Source of the DNA: CBDAQV01 sp965199335 | Lineage (GTDB): Bacteria > Pseudomonadota > Alphaproteobacteria > CALMVH01 | Length of the DNA stretch: 64,000 bases | Assembly: GCA_965199335.1 (NCBI GenBank) | Contig: CBDAQZ010000003.1 | Coordinates: forward strand, 1-64,000 | Direction: 5' to 3' | Shown: positions 52,437-62,258 of the stretch, piece by piece | How positions within the stretch are numbered: position 1 is the first letter of the stretch | How the letters are laid out: the number at the start of each line of letters is the position of its first letter | Made by a program: the position numbers and the translations under genes | The notes under the pieces: generated by a model | The model's input: only the letters and a program-made list of their open reading frames with translations | Told to the model about the DNA's origin: nothing | Database searches by the model: none

Positions 52437-53222
52437 ATGTTCTTTCCCAGAAGCCGGTCGCCCCATTCTTCTTCCGGGCAATCCTCGCCAAAACCTCTAT
52501 CGGCCAGCGACAGAAAGCATCTTTACAAGATTCTGGGTGACTACGGCATAAAGGAACTTAACGATCCACAGTGTGTGGAAACCGCCGCCAGATTGCTTCA
52601 GGAGGCGGACAATCCGGTTGCAATCGTTCTGCTGAGAGCCAATCTCGAAAGTCGGATCAAGCATTTCGCAGCAACGCCTGAAGCCGATACGGGATTGGCT
52701 TTCGTAGCGCGGGCGCTGGTGAACAATCCTCATGGTTTCAGTCATGCCGTTACCTTGCTAGAGGGTGCACCGGCCATGGCGCATGTGACGCTGGTCAAGG
52801 AAATCGGCGCCAGTGGACATGAAAAAACGGTGGAAACCTTAAGTCAGGTCCGCGCCCGCCACGATGTGCCGCAGGTTCGTGAAGAAGCCGTGATCCAGAT
52901 GATCGACAATGGCGGCAGGAAGGGCCTCGCCTTTGCCGGCACGATTCTGCAAAGTCACGATTACTTCGAACATACGGGAATCATCATCGAACAGATTTCC
53001 GCCAAGGCTGCACTACCGGCATATCGTGAACAGGCCACCGCGATCCTGGCTGAAGCTGTGAAAACGCACGACGATGCCCGGGTAGCCTCTATGGCGTTCG
53101 GTGCGTTAAAGGCATTCGATCCGGAGTGTGCCGCGGAGTGTCTGAAAAGCCAGCTTGGTCAAAGTTTCACCCGTGGCAATGGCGGCATTCAAGCGCCCCT
53201 TCTTGCCAGCCTGCCGCGCTAA
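52437..53222 (+). CDS. Helical-repeat (HEAT-like) protein, unknown
   Basis: A 261-residue protein that is almost all helix, with ~35-residue units such as NPVAIVLLRANLESRIKHFA, VPQVREEAVIQMIDNGGRKG and DDARVASMAFGALKAFDPECA that resemble HEAT/armadillo repeats. No signal peptide or membrane segment; polar low-complexity N-terminus. AGGAG precedes ATG 52437. It overlaps the ilvH stop by 4 bp. Function unknown; a scaffold is likely. Confidence 0.65.
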   Translation: MFFPRSRSPHSSSGQSSPKPLSASDRKHLYKILGDYGIKELNDPQCVETAARLLQEADNPVAIVLLRANLESRIKHFAATPEADTGLAFVARALVNNPHGFSHAVTLLEGAPAMAHVTLVKEIGASGHEKTVETLSQVRARHDVPQVREEAVIQMIDNGGRKGLAFAGTILQSHDYFEHTGIIIEQISAKAALPAYREQATAILAEAVKTHDDARVASMAFGALKAFDPECAAECLKSQLGQSFTRGNGGIQAPLLASLPR

Positions 53223-53727
53223 TCCCCCAGCCTGTCCCCGCCCCTGCTTAGTGAGGCAACGCCGGTACGCGCCACCTCGACAAGCCCCAACGGGATCATC
53301 AGGCCGATGAAGGCATCCAGCTTGTCCCCCGGTCCGGTGATCTCGAACACGAAGCTGTCGGTCTTGGTATCGACCGAGCGGGCGCGGAAGATTTCGGCGA
53401 TGCGCATCGCCTCGATGCGGTCGATTCCTATGCCGCGCACCTTGACCAGCGCCAGCTCGCGCTCCACCGCAGGGCCCGCCTTGGTAAGGTTCGATACCTT
53501 GTGCGTCGGCACCAGCCGGTTCAGCTGCGCCTCGATCTGCTCGATGACCATCTTGGTGCCGCTGGTCACCAGCGTGATGCGCGAACGGCTGGTGTCGTTC
53601 TCGACCCGCGCGACGGTCAGGCTTTCGATATTGTAGCCACGGCCGGAAAACAGGCCGATGACGCGGGCCAGCACGCCCGGCTCGTCATCGACGATGACGG
53701 CGAATGTGTTGCGTTCGATGATGTCCA

Positions 53728-53728
<1 letters not shown>
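53219..53728 (-). CDS. ilvH: Acetolactate synthase small (regulatory) subunit
   Basis: A 169-residue regulatory subunit. Its ACT domain (FAVIVDDEPGVLARVIGLFSGRGYNIESL) binds valine for feedback inhibition; a ~80-residue C-terminal domain follows. The length is normal. The ATG shares one base with the stop of the large-subunit gene. Confidence 0.96.
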
Positions 53729-55515
<1,787 letters not shown>

Positions 55516-55584
55516 GCTTACGCTCTCCATGCCAGGAACCTAAGCCCGGCAAGGGATTCCGTCAACGCACCCGAGTCGAAAACG

Positions 55585-56355
55585 CTAGAATTTGTAGGTA
55601 AGGCCGATTTCGATGACCGGGTAGTACTGGTAGCCGTTGACCGCATTCTGCAGCGAAGAGCGTTCCGAGGCCGTCAGGGCGTTGAGGTTGGTGCCGGTGG
55701 AGGCCAGCAATGCCGCGCCCGTCGCGTTGGGCGAAGCCGTCAGCGAAGCCTTGGGATTGCCGTTGAACATCACGCCGATATCGCTGGTGAAATTGAGCCC
55801 CGGTGTGATCGTGCCGCCCCAGCCGACGCCGACATAGGGCGAGAACTTGTCGAACGTCACCTTGGCTCCCACGCTGCCGAATTCGCTGGTCGGCACGGTC
55901 ACGCCGCCGACGCTGACGCTTTCGCTCTGGCCGCGCAGCTCGTTCTGGTTCAGGCGCAGGCCCCCGGTAAGGCGAAAGCTTTGACCGAACGGGTAGAAAT
56001 CGGCCAGGGCGCCGTAGCTCTGCAGATTGGCGCTGGCGTCGTAGTTTATGTGGCCGGCATTGATCGTGTCGCTGAAGCTGAACGCCTCGCCGTCGATACG
56101 AGCGCCGAACATCGCGAAGGGCCGGTATCCGACCTCGCCGCCTATGCCCAGCGTTCCTGCCTTGATGCCGGCCGTGATCTCGCCCGCGGGGATGCCAAGG
56201 AAGTCGTCGCCGCCGGACGGAGCCGCCGAACTGGCATGGGGCGAACCATAGTCGGAACTTGGATTGTAAGGATAATTCGCCGAGTTCTGCGCATTCGCGG
56301 CGACGGGAATCAGTAACGACAGACCTGCAAAGGCAAGAAGGCGGCGTCGAAACAT
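55585..56355 (-). CDS. Outer-membrane beta-barrel protein
   Basis: A 256-residue protein with signal peptide (LLAFAGLSLLIPVAANA), a short polar region, then alternating amphipathic strands ending in IEIGLTYKF; a C-terminal Phe is the BAM recognition feature of outer-membrane barrels. Strands such as GYRPFAMFGARIDGEAF and SPYVGVGWGGTI suggest an eight-stranded OmpA/Lom-like barrel. Possible surface porin or adhesin; not named. Confidence 0.8.
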   Translation of the reverse strand: MFRRRLLAFAGLSLLIPVAANAQNSANYPYNPSSDYGSPHASSAAPSGGDDFLGIPAGEITAGIKAGTLGIGGEVGYRPFAMFGARIDGEAFSFSDTINAGHINYDASANLQSYGALADFYPFGQSFRLTGGLRLNQNELRGQSESVSVGGVTVPTSEFGSVGAKVTFDKFSPYVGVGWGGTITPGLNFTSDIGVMFNGNPKASLTASPNATGAALLASTGTNLNALTASERSSLQNAVNGYQYYPVIEIGLTYKF

Positions 56356-56370
56356 TGGGTACTCCGGTAT

Positions 56371-57333
56371 TTACTCTGTTCCGGCAATAAAGGCCTGATT
56401 GTGGTTAAATCCCCGTAAACGCTCCAGCAAATGGGACGCCGCCTCACCCTGTGCCGTCTCCAGGACAAGGGCCGAGGGCGTGCGTTTACGGAAGCGATTG
56501 CGGAACCAGGTCGATTGCCGCTTGGCATATTGCCGGGTTTCAGCCTGCCCGCGCTCGATCGCTTCCCGTTGCGAAATCCCGCCGGTCAGCGACGCTGCGA
56601 TCCCGGCAAAACCCAGGGCGCGCGTCACCGGAGCGGCGGCATCGTAACGCCCCAGGAAGCCACGCACCTCCTCCACCGCGCCTACCTCGATCATGGCCAG
56701 GAACCGCAGGTCGCAGGCGGCCCGCAGTATGTCGCGCGGCGGCAGGATCAGTACGGACAGGTAATCGTAATCGCTGCGTTTCGTATCGTCACCATGCCAC
56801 GCGCTCAGGGGCCTGCCGGTGGCCTGCAACACCTCCCACGCCCGCAGCAAGCGATGAGTGTCGCCAGATTTCAGAACTTGGGACGAAGGATCCGCGGCCA
56901 CCAGGCGGTCCCGGAAGGCTTCGTGGCCCAGGGTCTCCATATCGGCCTGCGCCTGTCGTTTTACCGCTGCGGGAATTTCGGGCACCGGCGCGATGCCCTG
57001 CATCAGGGCTTCCAGGTACAGCCCCGTGCCGCCGACAAGGATCGGCACCTGCCCCGCCGCATGCGCCTTGTCGATCGTGGCCCGGGCCTGCGTTGCCCAC
57101 CATGCGGCGGTGACGCGGCTTGTCGCCTCCACCACGCCGTAGAGGGCATGCGGCGCACGGCTTGTCAGCTCCGGCCCGGGGCTTGCGGTCAGGATCGGCA
57201 GCGCGTCGTAAAGCTGCAGGCTGTCGGCGTTGATCACCACGCCGCCGGCATTTTGCGCCAGCGCTGCCGCCAGTCCCGACTTGCCGCTGGCCGTCGGTCC
57301 CGCGATCACCACCACTTCGCGGCGTTTACCCAT
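56371..57333 (-). CDS. miaA: tRNA dimethylallyltransferase
   Basis: A 320-residue enzyme that adds a dimethylallyl group to A37 of UNN-decoding tRNAs. GPTASGKSGLAAALA is the P-loop; NADSLQLYDALPILTA, VGGTGLYLEALMQG and the C-terminal KRQSTWFRNRF are MiaA signatures. ATG 57333 gives the usual N-terminus; an in-frame upstream ATG at 57402 is not needed. Divergent from serB. Confidence 0.95.
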   Translation of the reverse strand: MGKRREVVVIAGPTASGKSGLAAALAQNAGGVVINADSLQLYDALPILTASPGPELTSRAPHALYGVVEATSRVTAAWWATQARATIDKAHAAGQVPILVGGTGLYLEALMQGIAPVPEIPAAVKRQAQADMETLGHEAFRDRLVAADPSSQVLKSGDTHRLLRAWEVLQATGRPLSAWHGDDTKRSDYDYLSVLILPPRDILRAACDLRFLAMIEVGAVEEVRGFLGRYDAAAPVTRALGFAGIAASLTGGISQREAIERGQAETRQYAKRQSTWFRNRFRKRTPSALVLETAQGEAASHLLERLRGFNHNQAFIAGTE

Positions 57334-57367
57334 GGACAGCGTGCGTGTTGATCGTAAACATAGGGCT

Positions 57368-58261
57368 ATGAAGTACGTACTCACACTCGCCGCCGCAACC
57401 ATCGACGCGTTCCCGGTCGAGACGGCCGACGCCGTGCGCGAGGCGCTGGCCGATGCCGGGGCTACCGTTCAGCGCCCGCACTGGCTCGGCCCCGCCTCGT
57501 GCGACCTGTTGTTCGACGGCATGGAAATGCTGGACGCCGATGTCACGGCGCGGCGCTGCCTGGGCGACGCCGAAATCGACGTATTGACGCAGGAGGTCGC
57601 CACCCGCCGCAAGCGCCTGCTGATCGCGGACATGGAATCGACCATGATCCGCGAGGAGATGCTGGACGAGCTGGCGGAGCTGAAGGGCATCCGCCAGCAG
57701 ATCGCGGCGGTCACCGCGCGGGCGATGAACGGCGAACTGGAATTCCGCGAAGCGCTGGAGGCGCGGGTGGCCCTGCTGGCCGGCATCTCCGTATCCAGCC
57801 TGCACGATGCCTGGCAGCGCGTGACCTTAATGCCAGGCGCCAAGCTGCTCGTGAACACGATGCGCCGCCGCGGTGCGCGCACGGTGCTGGTATCGGGCGG
57901 GTTCACAATCTTTACCGGCAAGCTGCGCGAGAAGCTGGGCTTCGACGTGGATCACGGCAACGAGCTGGAATTCGAGCGCGGGCTGATGTCGGGCCGGCTG
58001 GTGCCCCCGATCAAGGACCGTAGTTACAAGGTGGCGGTGCTGGAGCAGGAAATGCGCGATGGCGGCTTTTCATCGGATGAGGTGGTAGCGGTGGGTGACG
58101 GCGCCAACGATATCCCGATGCTCAACCAGGCCGGGTTCGGCGTCGCCTATCATGCCAAGCCTGCCGTACGCGCTGTGGCGAAATTCCGCCTGGATCACGC
58201 CGATCTATCCGCGCTGCTCTACGCTCAGGGTTACCGCCGCGAATATTTCTTCAGCGATTGA
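57368..58261 (+). CDS. serB: Phosphoserine phosphatase
   Basis: A 297-residue HAD-family enzyme for the last step of serine synthesis. An ACT-like N-terminal domain (1-75) precedes the phosphatase. Motif I reads DMEST (Asp88, Glu90): the nucleophilic Asp is present but the second Asp of DxDxT, the general acid/base, is Glu. Motif II VLVSGGF and motif III GDGANDIPML are intact. Length is normal. The last 11 bp overlap a convergent gene. Confidence 0.92.
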   Translation: MKYVLTLAAATIDAFPVETADAVREALADAGATVQRPHWLGPASCDLLFDGMEMLDADVTARRCLGDAEIDVLTQEVATRRKRLLIADMESTMIREEMLDELAELKGIRQQIAAVTARAMNGELEFREALEARVALLAGISVSSLHDAWQRVTLMPGAKLLVNTMRRRGARTVLVSGGFTIFTGKLREKLGFDVDHGNELEFERGLMSGRLVPPIKDRSYKVAVLEQEMRDGGFSSDEVVAVGDGANDIPMLNQAGFGVAYHAKPAVRAVAKFRLDHADLSALLYAQGYRREYFFSD

Positions 58262-58733
58262 AGCCTGGATAATAGCGACGGCGTATTCGCCTTAATATTA
58301 TCCACCCGCCACCTATGATTGCGATAAAAATGATCAGCGGCGGTCCAAGCATTCCTGCCAGCCTAGTCAGCGGCCAAGCCGAGTTATCCAGAACTGCCTC
58401 ACCCGGATTAGCCGGGTCGAAGTAAGCGGTAACATGCATTCCTATGGGAAATTGATCGACCTGTGCCTCAGCCGATATTTGGTGCGATATATAGGCAATC
58501 CGGTTAGCCGTATATAGCTGACCAGAGACGCTGTATTTATATTCAATCGATGCATTACAAGTTCTGTTCTTTCCCTTACCGCACACCACTTCCGAACGGG
58601 TGATTACAGCCTCAGCCGGCTTGTACTGTGTGTGCGCCCGGCTTTGAAGTTGATAGCCCTGAGCAAAAACAACAATGAAAAAACTAATCAGCACTATGAA
58701 GAAAATAACAAATGGCAACATGGTCAGCCGCAT
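58251..58733 (-). CDS. DUF3592-family membrane protein
   Basis: A 160-residue protein with an N-terminal helix (PFVIFFIVLISFFIVVFAQGY), a ~85-residue outer domain that has two Cys (EVVCGKGKNRTC), and a C-terminal helix (LGPPLIIFIAIIGGGWIIL). The domain pattern fits DUF3592. Base composition is lower in GC than neighbours. Function unknown. Confidence 0.75.
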   Translation of the reverse strand: MRLTMLPFVIFFIVLISFFIVVFAQGYQLQSRAHTQYKPAEAVITRSEVVCGKGKNRTCNASIEYKYSVSGQLYTANRIAYISHQISAEAQVDQFPIGMHVTAYFDPANPGEAVLDNSAWPLTRLAGMLGPPLIIFIAIIGGGWIILRRIRRRYYPGFNR

Positions 58734-58987
58734 GGTCCATACTCCATCGTTATGAGATCAGATATCCATACATCATATGCCATCGCGTAAAAAGCGCCGC
58801 GATATTTCCATTGGCTAAACATGCAAGGTGCACATTCCTTCCCTCTTAACGTAAGAGGTCTTTTCTGAAGCTTGGCATAAAAGGATCGATGAAGTGCTGA
58901 TTACTTGCTAGTGCGGATAGAACCTCATCCGATGATCCTTTCAGATCGCTACTTCTCCCGTGAAGAGAAGGATATTACGTCCGTTTA

Positions 58988-60556
58988 TTACTGCGCCTTC
59001 TCCTGCTTGGGATCCGGCTTGTCGGGTTTACTGTCCGGCTTGTCTGTCGATGCCGTCAGCGTCACCGCGACGAAGCGGATTTCGTCATGACGGTCGACCA
59101 GCAGAAGCACGGACTTCTTGCCCGCCTTCCGGGCGTCCGCAATCTTGGTGTTCAGGTCGGCGGGTTTGGTCACGGCCTCCTGGTTGATCGCCTTGATCAC
59201 GTCGCCGGGGGCGACACCGCGATCGGCGGCGGCGCCGTTGGGATCGACCTTGGTAACCACCAGGCCCTTCACGTCCTCAGGCACGCTGAACTGCTGCTTC
59301 AGCTCTGGGGTGATGGCGCTGACCTCGACACCCAGGGCCGGGATCTTGCTGCCGGCGGGCTGGTCCAGATCGTCGGTGTCCTTTTCGCTGGCCTGATCTT
59401 CCTGCTCGTCGCTTTGCGGCATCTCGGCGACCTTGACCTGCTTGGTCATTTCCTTGCCGTTGCGGATCAGCGTCACCGTCGAGGTCTTGTCGATCTCGGT
59501 ATCGGCGACATAGCGCGGCAGCTTGCGCATCTCGTCGATCGGCTTGCCGTCGAATTCGGTGATGACGTCGCCGGCCTGTATGCCGGCCTTCGCCGCGGGG
59601 CCGTCCGGCGTCACGCTGGCAATCAGCGCGCCACGCGCCTTGCCCAGGCCCAGGCTGTCGGCGATGTCGTCGGTCACGCCCTGGATGCGCACGCCCAGCC
59701 AGCCGCGCTTGGTCTTGCCGAAGGCGATCAGCTGGTCGACGACCGGCTTGGCGAGGTTGGACGGGATGGCGAAGCCGATTCCGACCGAGCCGCCGGATGG
59801 CGAGAAGATTGCAGTATTGATACCGATCACCTGGCCATCGGTATTGAAGGTCGGCCCACCCGAGTTGCCGCGGTTGATCGGCGCGTCGATCTGCAGAAAG
59901 TCGTCATAGGGGCCGGCGTTGATGTTACGCGCCCGGGCCGACACGATGCCGGCGGTCACCGTGCCGCCGAGGCCGAACGGGTTTCCGATGGCCAGTATCC
60001 AGTCGCCGACGCGTTCCTTGTCGCTGTCGCCCCATTTCACGTCGGTCAGCGCATGCGTGGTCTTGATCCGCAATACCGCCAGATCGGTCTTGAGATCCTT
60101 GCCGACCAGCTCGGCCTTGATCGAGGTGTTATCCTGCAGGATGACGTTGATCTCCTCCGCATCGGCGATCACGTGGTTATTGGTGACGACCAGGCCCTTC
60201 TTGGCGTCGATGATGAAGCCCGAGCCCAGCGAGGCGGCATGGTGCGGGGCCGCGTTCTGCTGCTGGTTTTGCTTGTCCATGAAGTCCTTGAAGAACTCCT
60301 CGAACGGCGAGCCGGGCGGGAACTGCGGCATTTCCATTGCCGGCTGCTTGGCGTTGGTCGATTTGATCGTGGTCGAGATGTTGACCACCGCCGGCAACAG
60401 GGCCTCGGCTTCGTCGGCAAAGCTGTTCGGCGAGGTATAGGCGGCTGGGACCAGCGAGAAGGATGTGCCGGCGGCAAGGGCTGCCTTATTGAGCGACAGC
60501 AGCAGGGCTATGGCAAGCGCGGCACGAAACGAAAACCGGAAAAACTGCGATTTCAT
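58988..60556 (-). CDS. degP: DegP/HtrA-family periplasmic serine protease
   Basis: A 522-residue exported protease/chaperone with signal peptide (AALAIALLLSLNKAALA), catalytic His128, Asp158 and Ser232 (GNSGGP), PDZ1 (about 275-370) and PDZ2 (about 410-495). A Glu/Asp-rich insert separates the PDZ domains, and the tail is Pro/Lys/Asp-rich (DKPDSKPDKPDPKQEKAQ). ATG 60556 was chosen with AAAGGGA upstream. The second HtrA member of the window; the other starts at 30341. Confidence 0.93.
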   Translation of the reverse strand: MKSQFFRFSFRAALAIALLLSLNKAALAAGTSFSLVPAAYTSPNSFADEAEALLPAVVNISTTIKSTNAKQPAMEMPQFPPGSPFEEFFKDFMDKQNQQQNAAPHHAASLGSGFIIDAKKGLVVTNNHVIADAEEINVILQDNTSIKAELVGKDLKTDLAVLRIKTTHALTDVKWGDSDKERVGDWILAIGNPFGLGGTVTAGIVSARARNINAGPYDDFLQIDAPINRGNSGGPTFNTDGQVIGINTAIFSPSGGSVGIGFAIPSNLAKPVVDQLIAFGKTKRGWLGVRIQGVTDDIADSLGLGKARGALIASVTPDGPAAKAGIQAGDVITEFDGKPIDEMRKLPRYVADTEIDKTSTVTLIRNGKEMTKQVKVAEMPQSDEQEDQASEKDTDDLDQPAGSKIPALGVEVSAITPELKQQFSVPEDVKGLVVTKVDPNGAAADRGVAPGDVIKAINQEAVTKPADLNTKIADARKAGKKSVLLLVDRHDEIRFVAVTLTASTDKPDSKPDKPDPKQEKAQ

Positions 60557-60675
60557 CAAGACATCCCTTTGCTGACCGACTCTAGCTAGTCCGCTATTTG
60601 CCGTGCGTCAATGCGATCGGATTCATAAGGGATAACCCGGGCGAAATAATGGCATTCCTGTATGATATAGGCCAC

Positions 60676-60708
60676 AAAAAAGGCCGCTTCCGGTCGAAAA
60701 CGGCCTTT
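60676..60708 (-). terminator. Intrinsic terminator of the DUF892 gene
   Basis: On the minus strand AAAGGCCG (complement of 60701-60708) pairs with CGGCCTTT (complement of 60679-60686) across a 14-nt loop, and a run of T follows (complement of A 60676-60681). It lies 20 bp after the DUF892 stop. On the plus strand only TTT follows, so minus is the working direction. Confidence 0.85.
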
Positions 60709-60728
60709 CCTGTACATAGAAAACGATA

Positions 60729-61235
60729 TCAGGCGGCGCGCTTGAATTGAGCTGCCTGTTCGTTGACAACGCTGTTGGCTACCTTGTTGAGGATGGAATC
60801 GGCAGTCTTCTCCTCGGCAAGGGTTTCCTCCAGTATCGATACGATCTCGTCCTTGCCGGCAGCTTGTGCCCAGGCGATCATCGTGCCGTAATGCGCCATT
60901 TCGTAATGCTCGACGCCCTGACCGGAGAAGATCAGGCCGGCATCTCGAACCGCGCCCGGCTCGCTTTTCTTGATCAGCTTTTCACAGCTTTCGATCAGTG
61001 CGTCGATGACCGGGCACCTTTCAGTTTCAGGCTCTTCGCCCATGGCTTCGAACACATCCTCGAGGCGACGCACCTGATTGTTCGTTTCCTTCAAGTGCTG
61101 TGTGAAAGCCTGCTTCAACTCAGGGTTGGAGGCCGCTTCGATCATCTTTGGCAAAGCCTTCGTGATCTCTTGCTCGGCATAATAAGTTGCCTTCAAAACC
61201 TGACCGCAAAGTTTGTCGAATGTCATTTCTGACAT
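60729..61235 (-). CDS. DUF892 (YciE/YciF-like) ferritin-like protein
   Basis: A 168-residue four-helix-bundle protein. AEQEITKALPKMIEAA, HLKETNNQVRRLEDVFEAMG and EHYEMAHYGTMIAWA carry the Glu/His metal ligands of the ferritin-like fold. This family is usually induced by stress. ATG 61235 follows GGAGG at the right distance. A strong terminator lies just downstream. Monocistronic. Confidence 0.9.
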   Translation of the reverse strand: MSEMTFDKLCGQVLKATYYAEQEITKALPKMIEAASNPELKQAFTQHLKETNNQVRRLEDVFEAMGEEPETERCPVIDALIESCEKLIKKSEPGAVRDAGLIFSGQGVEHYEMAHYGTMIAWAQAAGKDEIVSILEETLAEEKTADSILNKVANSVVNEQAAQFKRAA

Positions 61236-61375
61236 GGTATCCTCCAAAAAAACTGGACTTGTCTTTCGAATGAGAGACGCAGGTTTAAAGAGATTCTTGA
61301 GCTAATTGTTCCCCGACTCTCGTCTTACCCAATCGGCAATTTGCTAAATCGGCTTGCAGATCATAAGCTTTTGCC

Positions 61376-62173
61376 ATGACTGGATATAACCTCCTTCTCG
61401 TCGGCTGCGGCAACATGGCAGGCGCGATGCTGGCCGGATGGCTGGATGCCGGGCTGGTAGCGCAGGCAGTCGTGGTCAAACCCTCCCCGCTGGCCCTCAA
61501 GCACCCGGCGCTTCGCGCCGTCAGCCCGGAACAGGGCGTGCCGGAGGAATTCCGCGCCGACCTGGTCGTGCTTGGCGTCAAGCCGCAGATACTGAACGAC
61601 GTGTTGCCCGCCTACCGGCATTACGCCGGTCATGCGCCGTTTCTGTCGCTCGCCGCCGGCAAGACGCTGGCCTATTTCGAACGGCAGCTGGGGCCGGATG
61701 CCGCCGTGATCCGCTCGATGCCGAATCTGCCCGCCACGGTCCGCATGGGCGCGACACCCTGTTGCGCCAGTACCGCCGTCACGCCGGCACAGCGCGACAT
61801 GGTGACGACGTTGCTGCAAGCCATCGGCACAGTGCACTGGATCGAGGAGGCGGACATGAACGCCGTGACCGCGCTGTCGGGCGGCGGCCCTGCACATGTC
61901 TTCCTGTTGCTGGAGATGCTGCAGCAGGCCGCAGAGACCCTTGGCCTAGACCCGGTTCTGGCCAGTACGCTGGCCCGAGAAACCATCATCGGAACGGCGC
62001 AATTGCTGGCGCAATCGTCCGAGGACGCCGCCGTCCTGCGCGCCCGAGTGACCAGCAAAGCAGGCACGACCGAAGCGGCGATAAGAATTTTGCTGCAAAA
62101 CGACGCGTTACCTACTATATATGCCTCGGCTTTGCAGGCCGGCGCTGCCCGTGCCGCTGAACTAGCCGACTAA
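61376..62173 (+). CDS. proC: Pyrroline-5-carboxylate reductase
   Basis: A 265-residue NAD(P)H enzyme, last step of proline synthesis. VGCGNMAGAMLAGWLDAG is the Rossmann loop, and ALSGGGPAHVFLLLEML with the following TSKAGTTEAAI defines the C-terminal dimerisation domain. Length is normal. Confidence 0.95.
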   Translation: MTGYNLLLVGCGNMAGAMLAGWLDAGLVAQAVVVKPSPLALKHPALRAVSPEQGVPEEFRADLVVLGVKPQILNDVLPAYRHYAGHAPFLSLAAGKTLAYFERQLGPDAAVIRSMPNLPATVRMGATPCCASTAVTPAQRDMVTTLLQAIGTVHWIEEADMNAVTALSGGGPAHVFLLLEMLQQAAETLGLDPVLASTLARETIIGTAQLLAQSSEDAAVLRARVTSKAGTTEAAIRILLQNDALPTIYASALQAGAARAAELAD

Positions 62174-62258
62174 ACAACCGTCTTTCGACGCGCGGTGATA
62201 ACCCCAACGACCGGGTGCTTCGCCGCGCGCAGCATGACTATTTACGATTGGATTTCTT

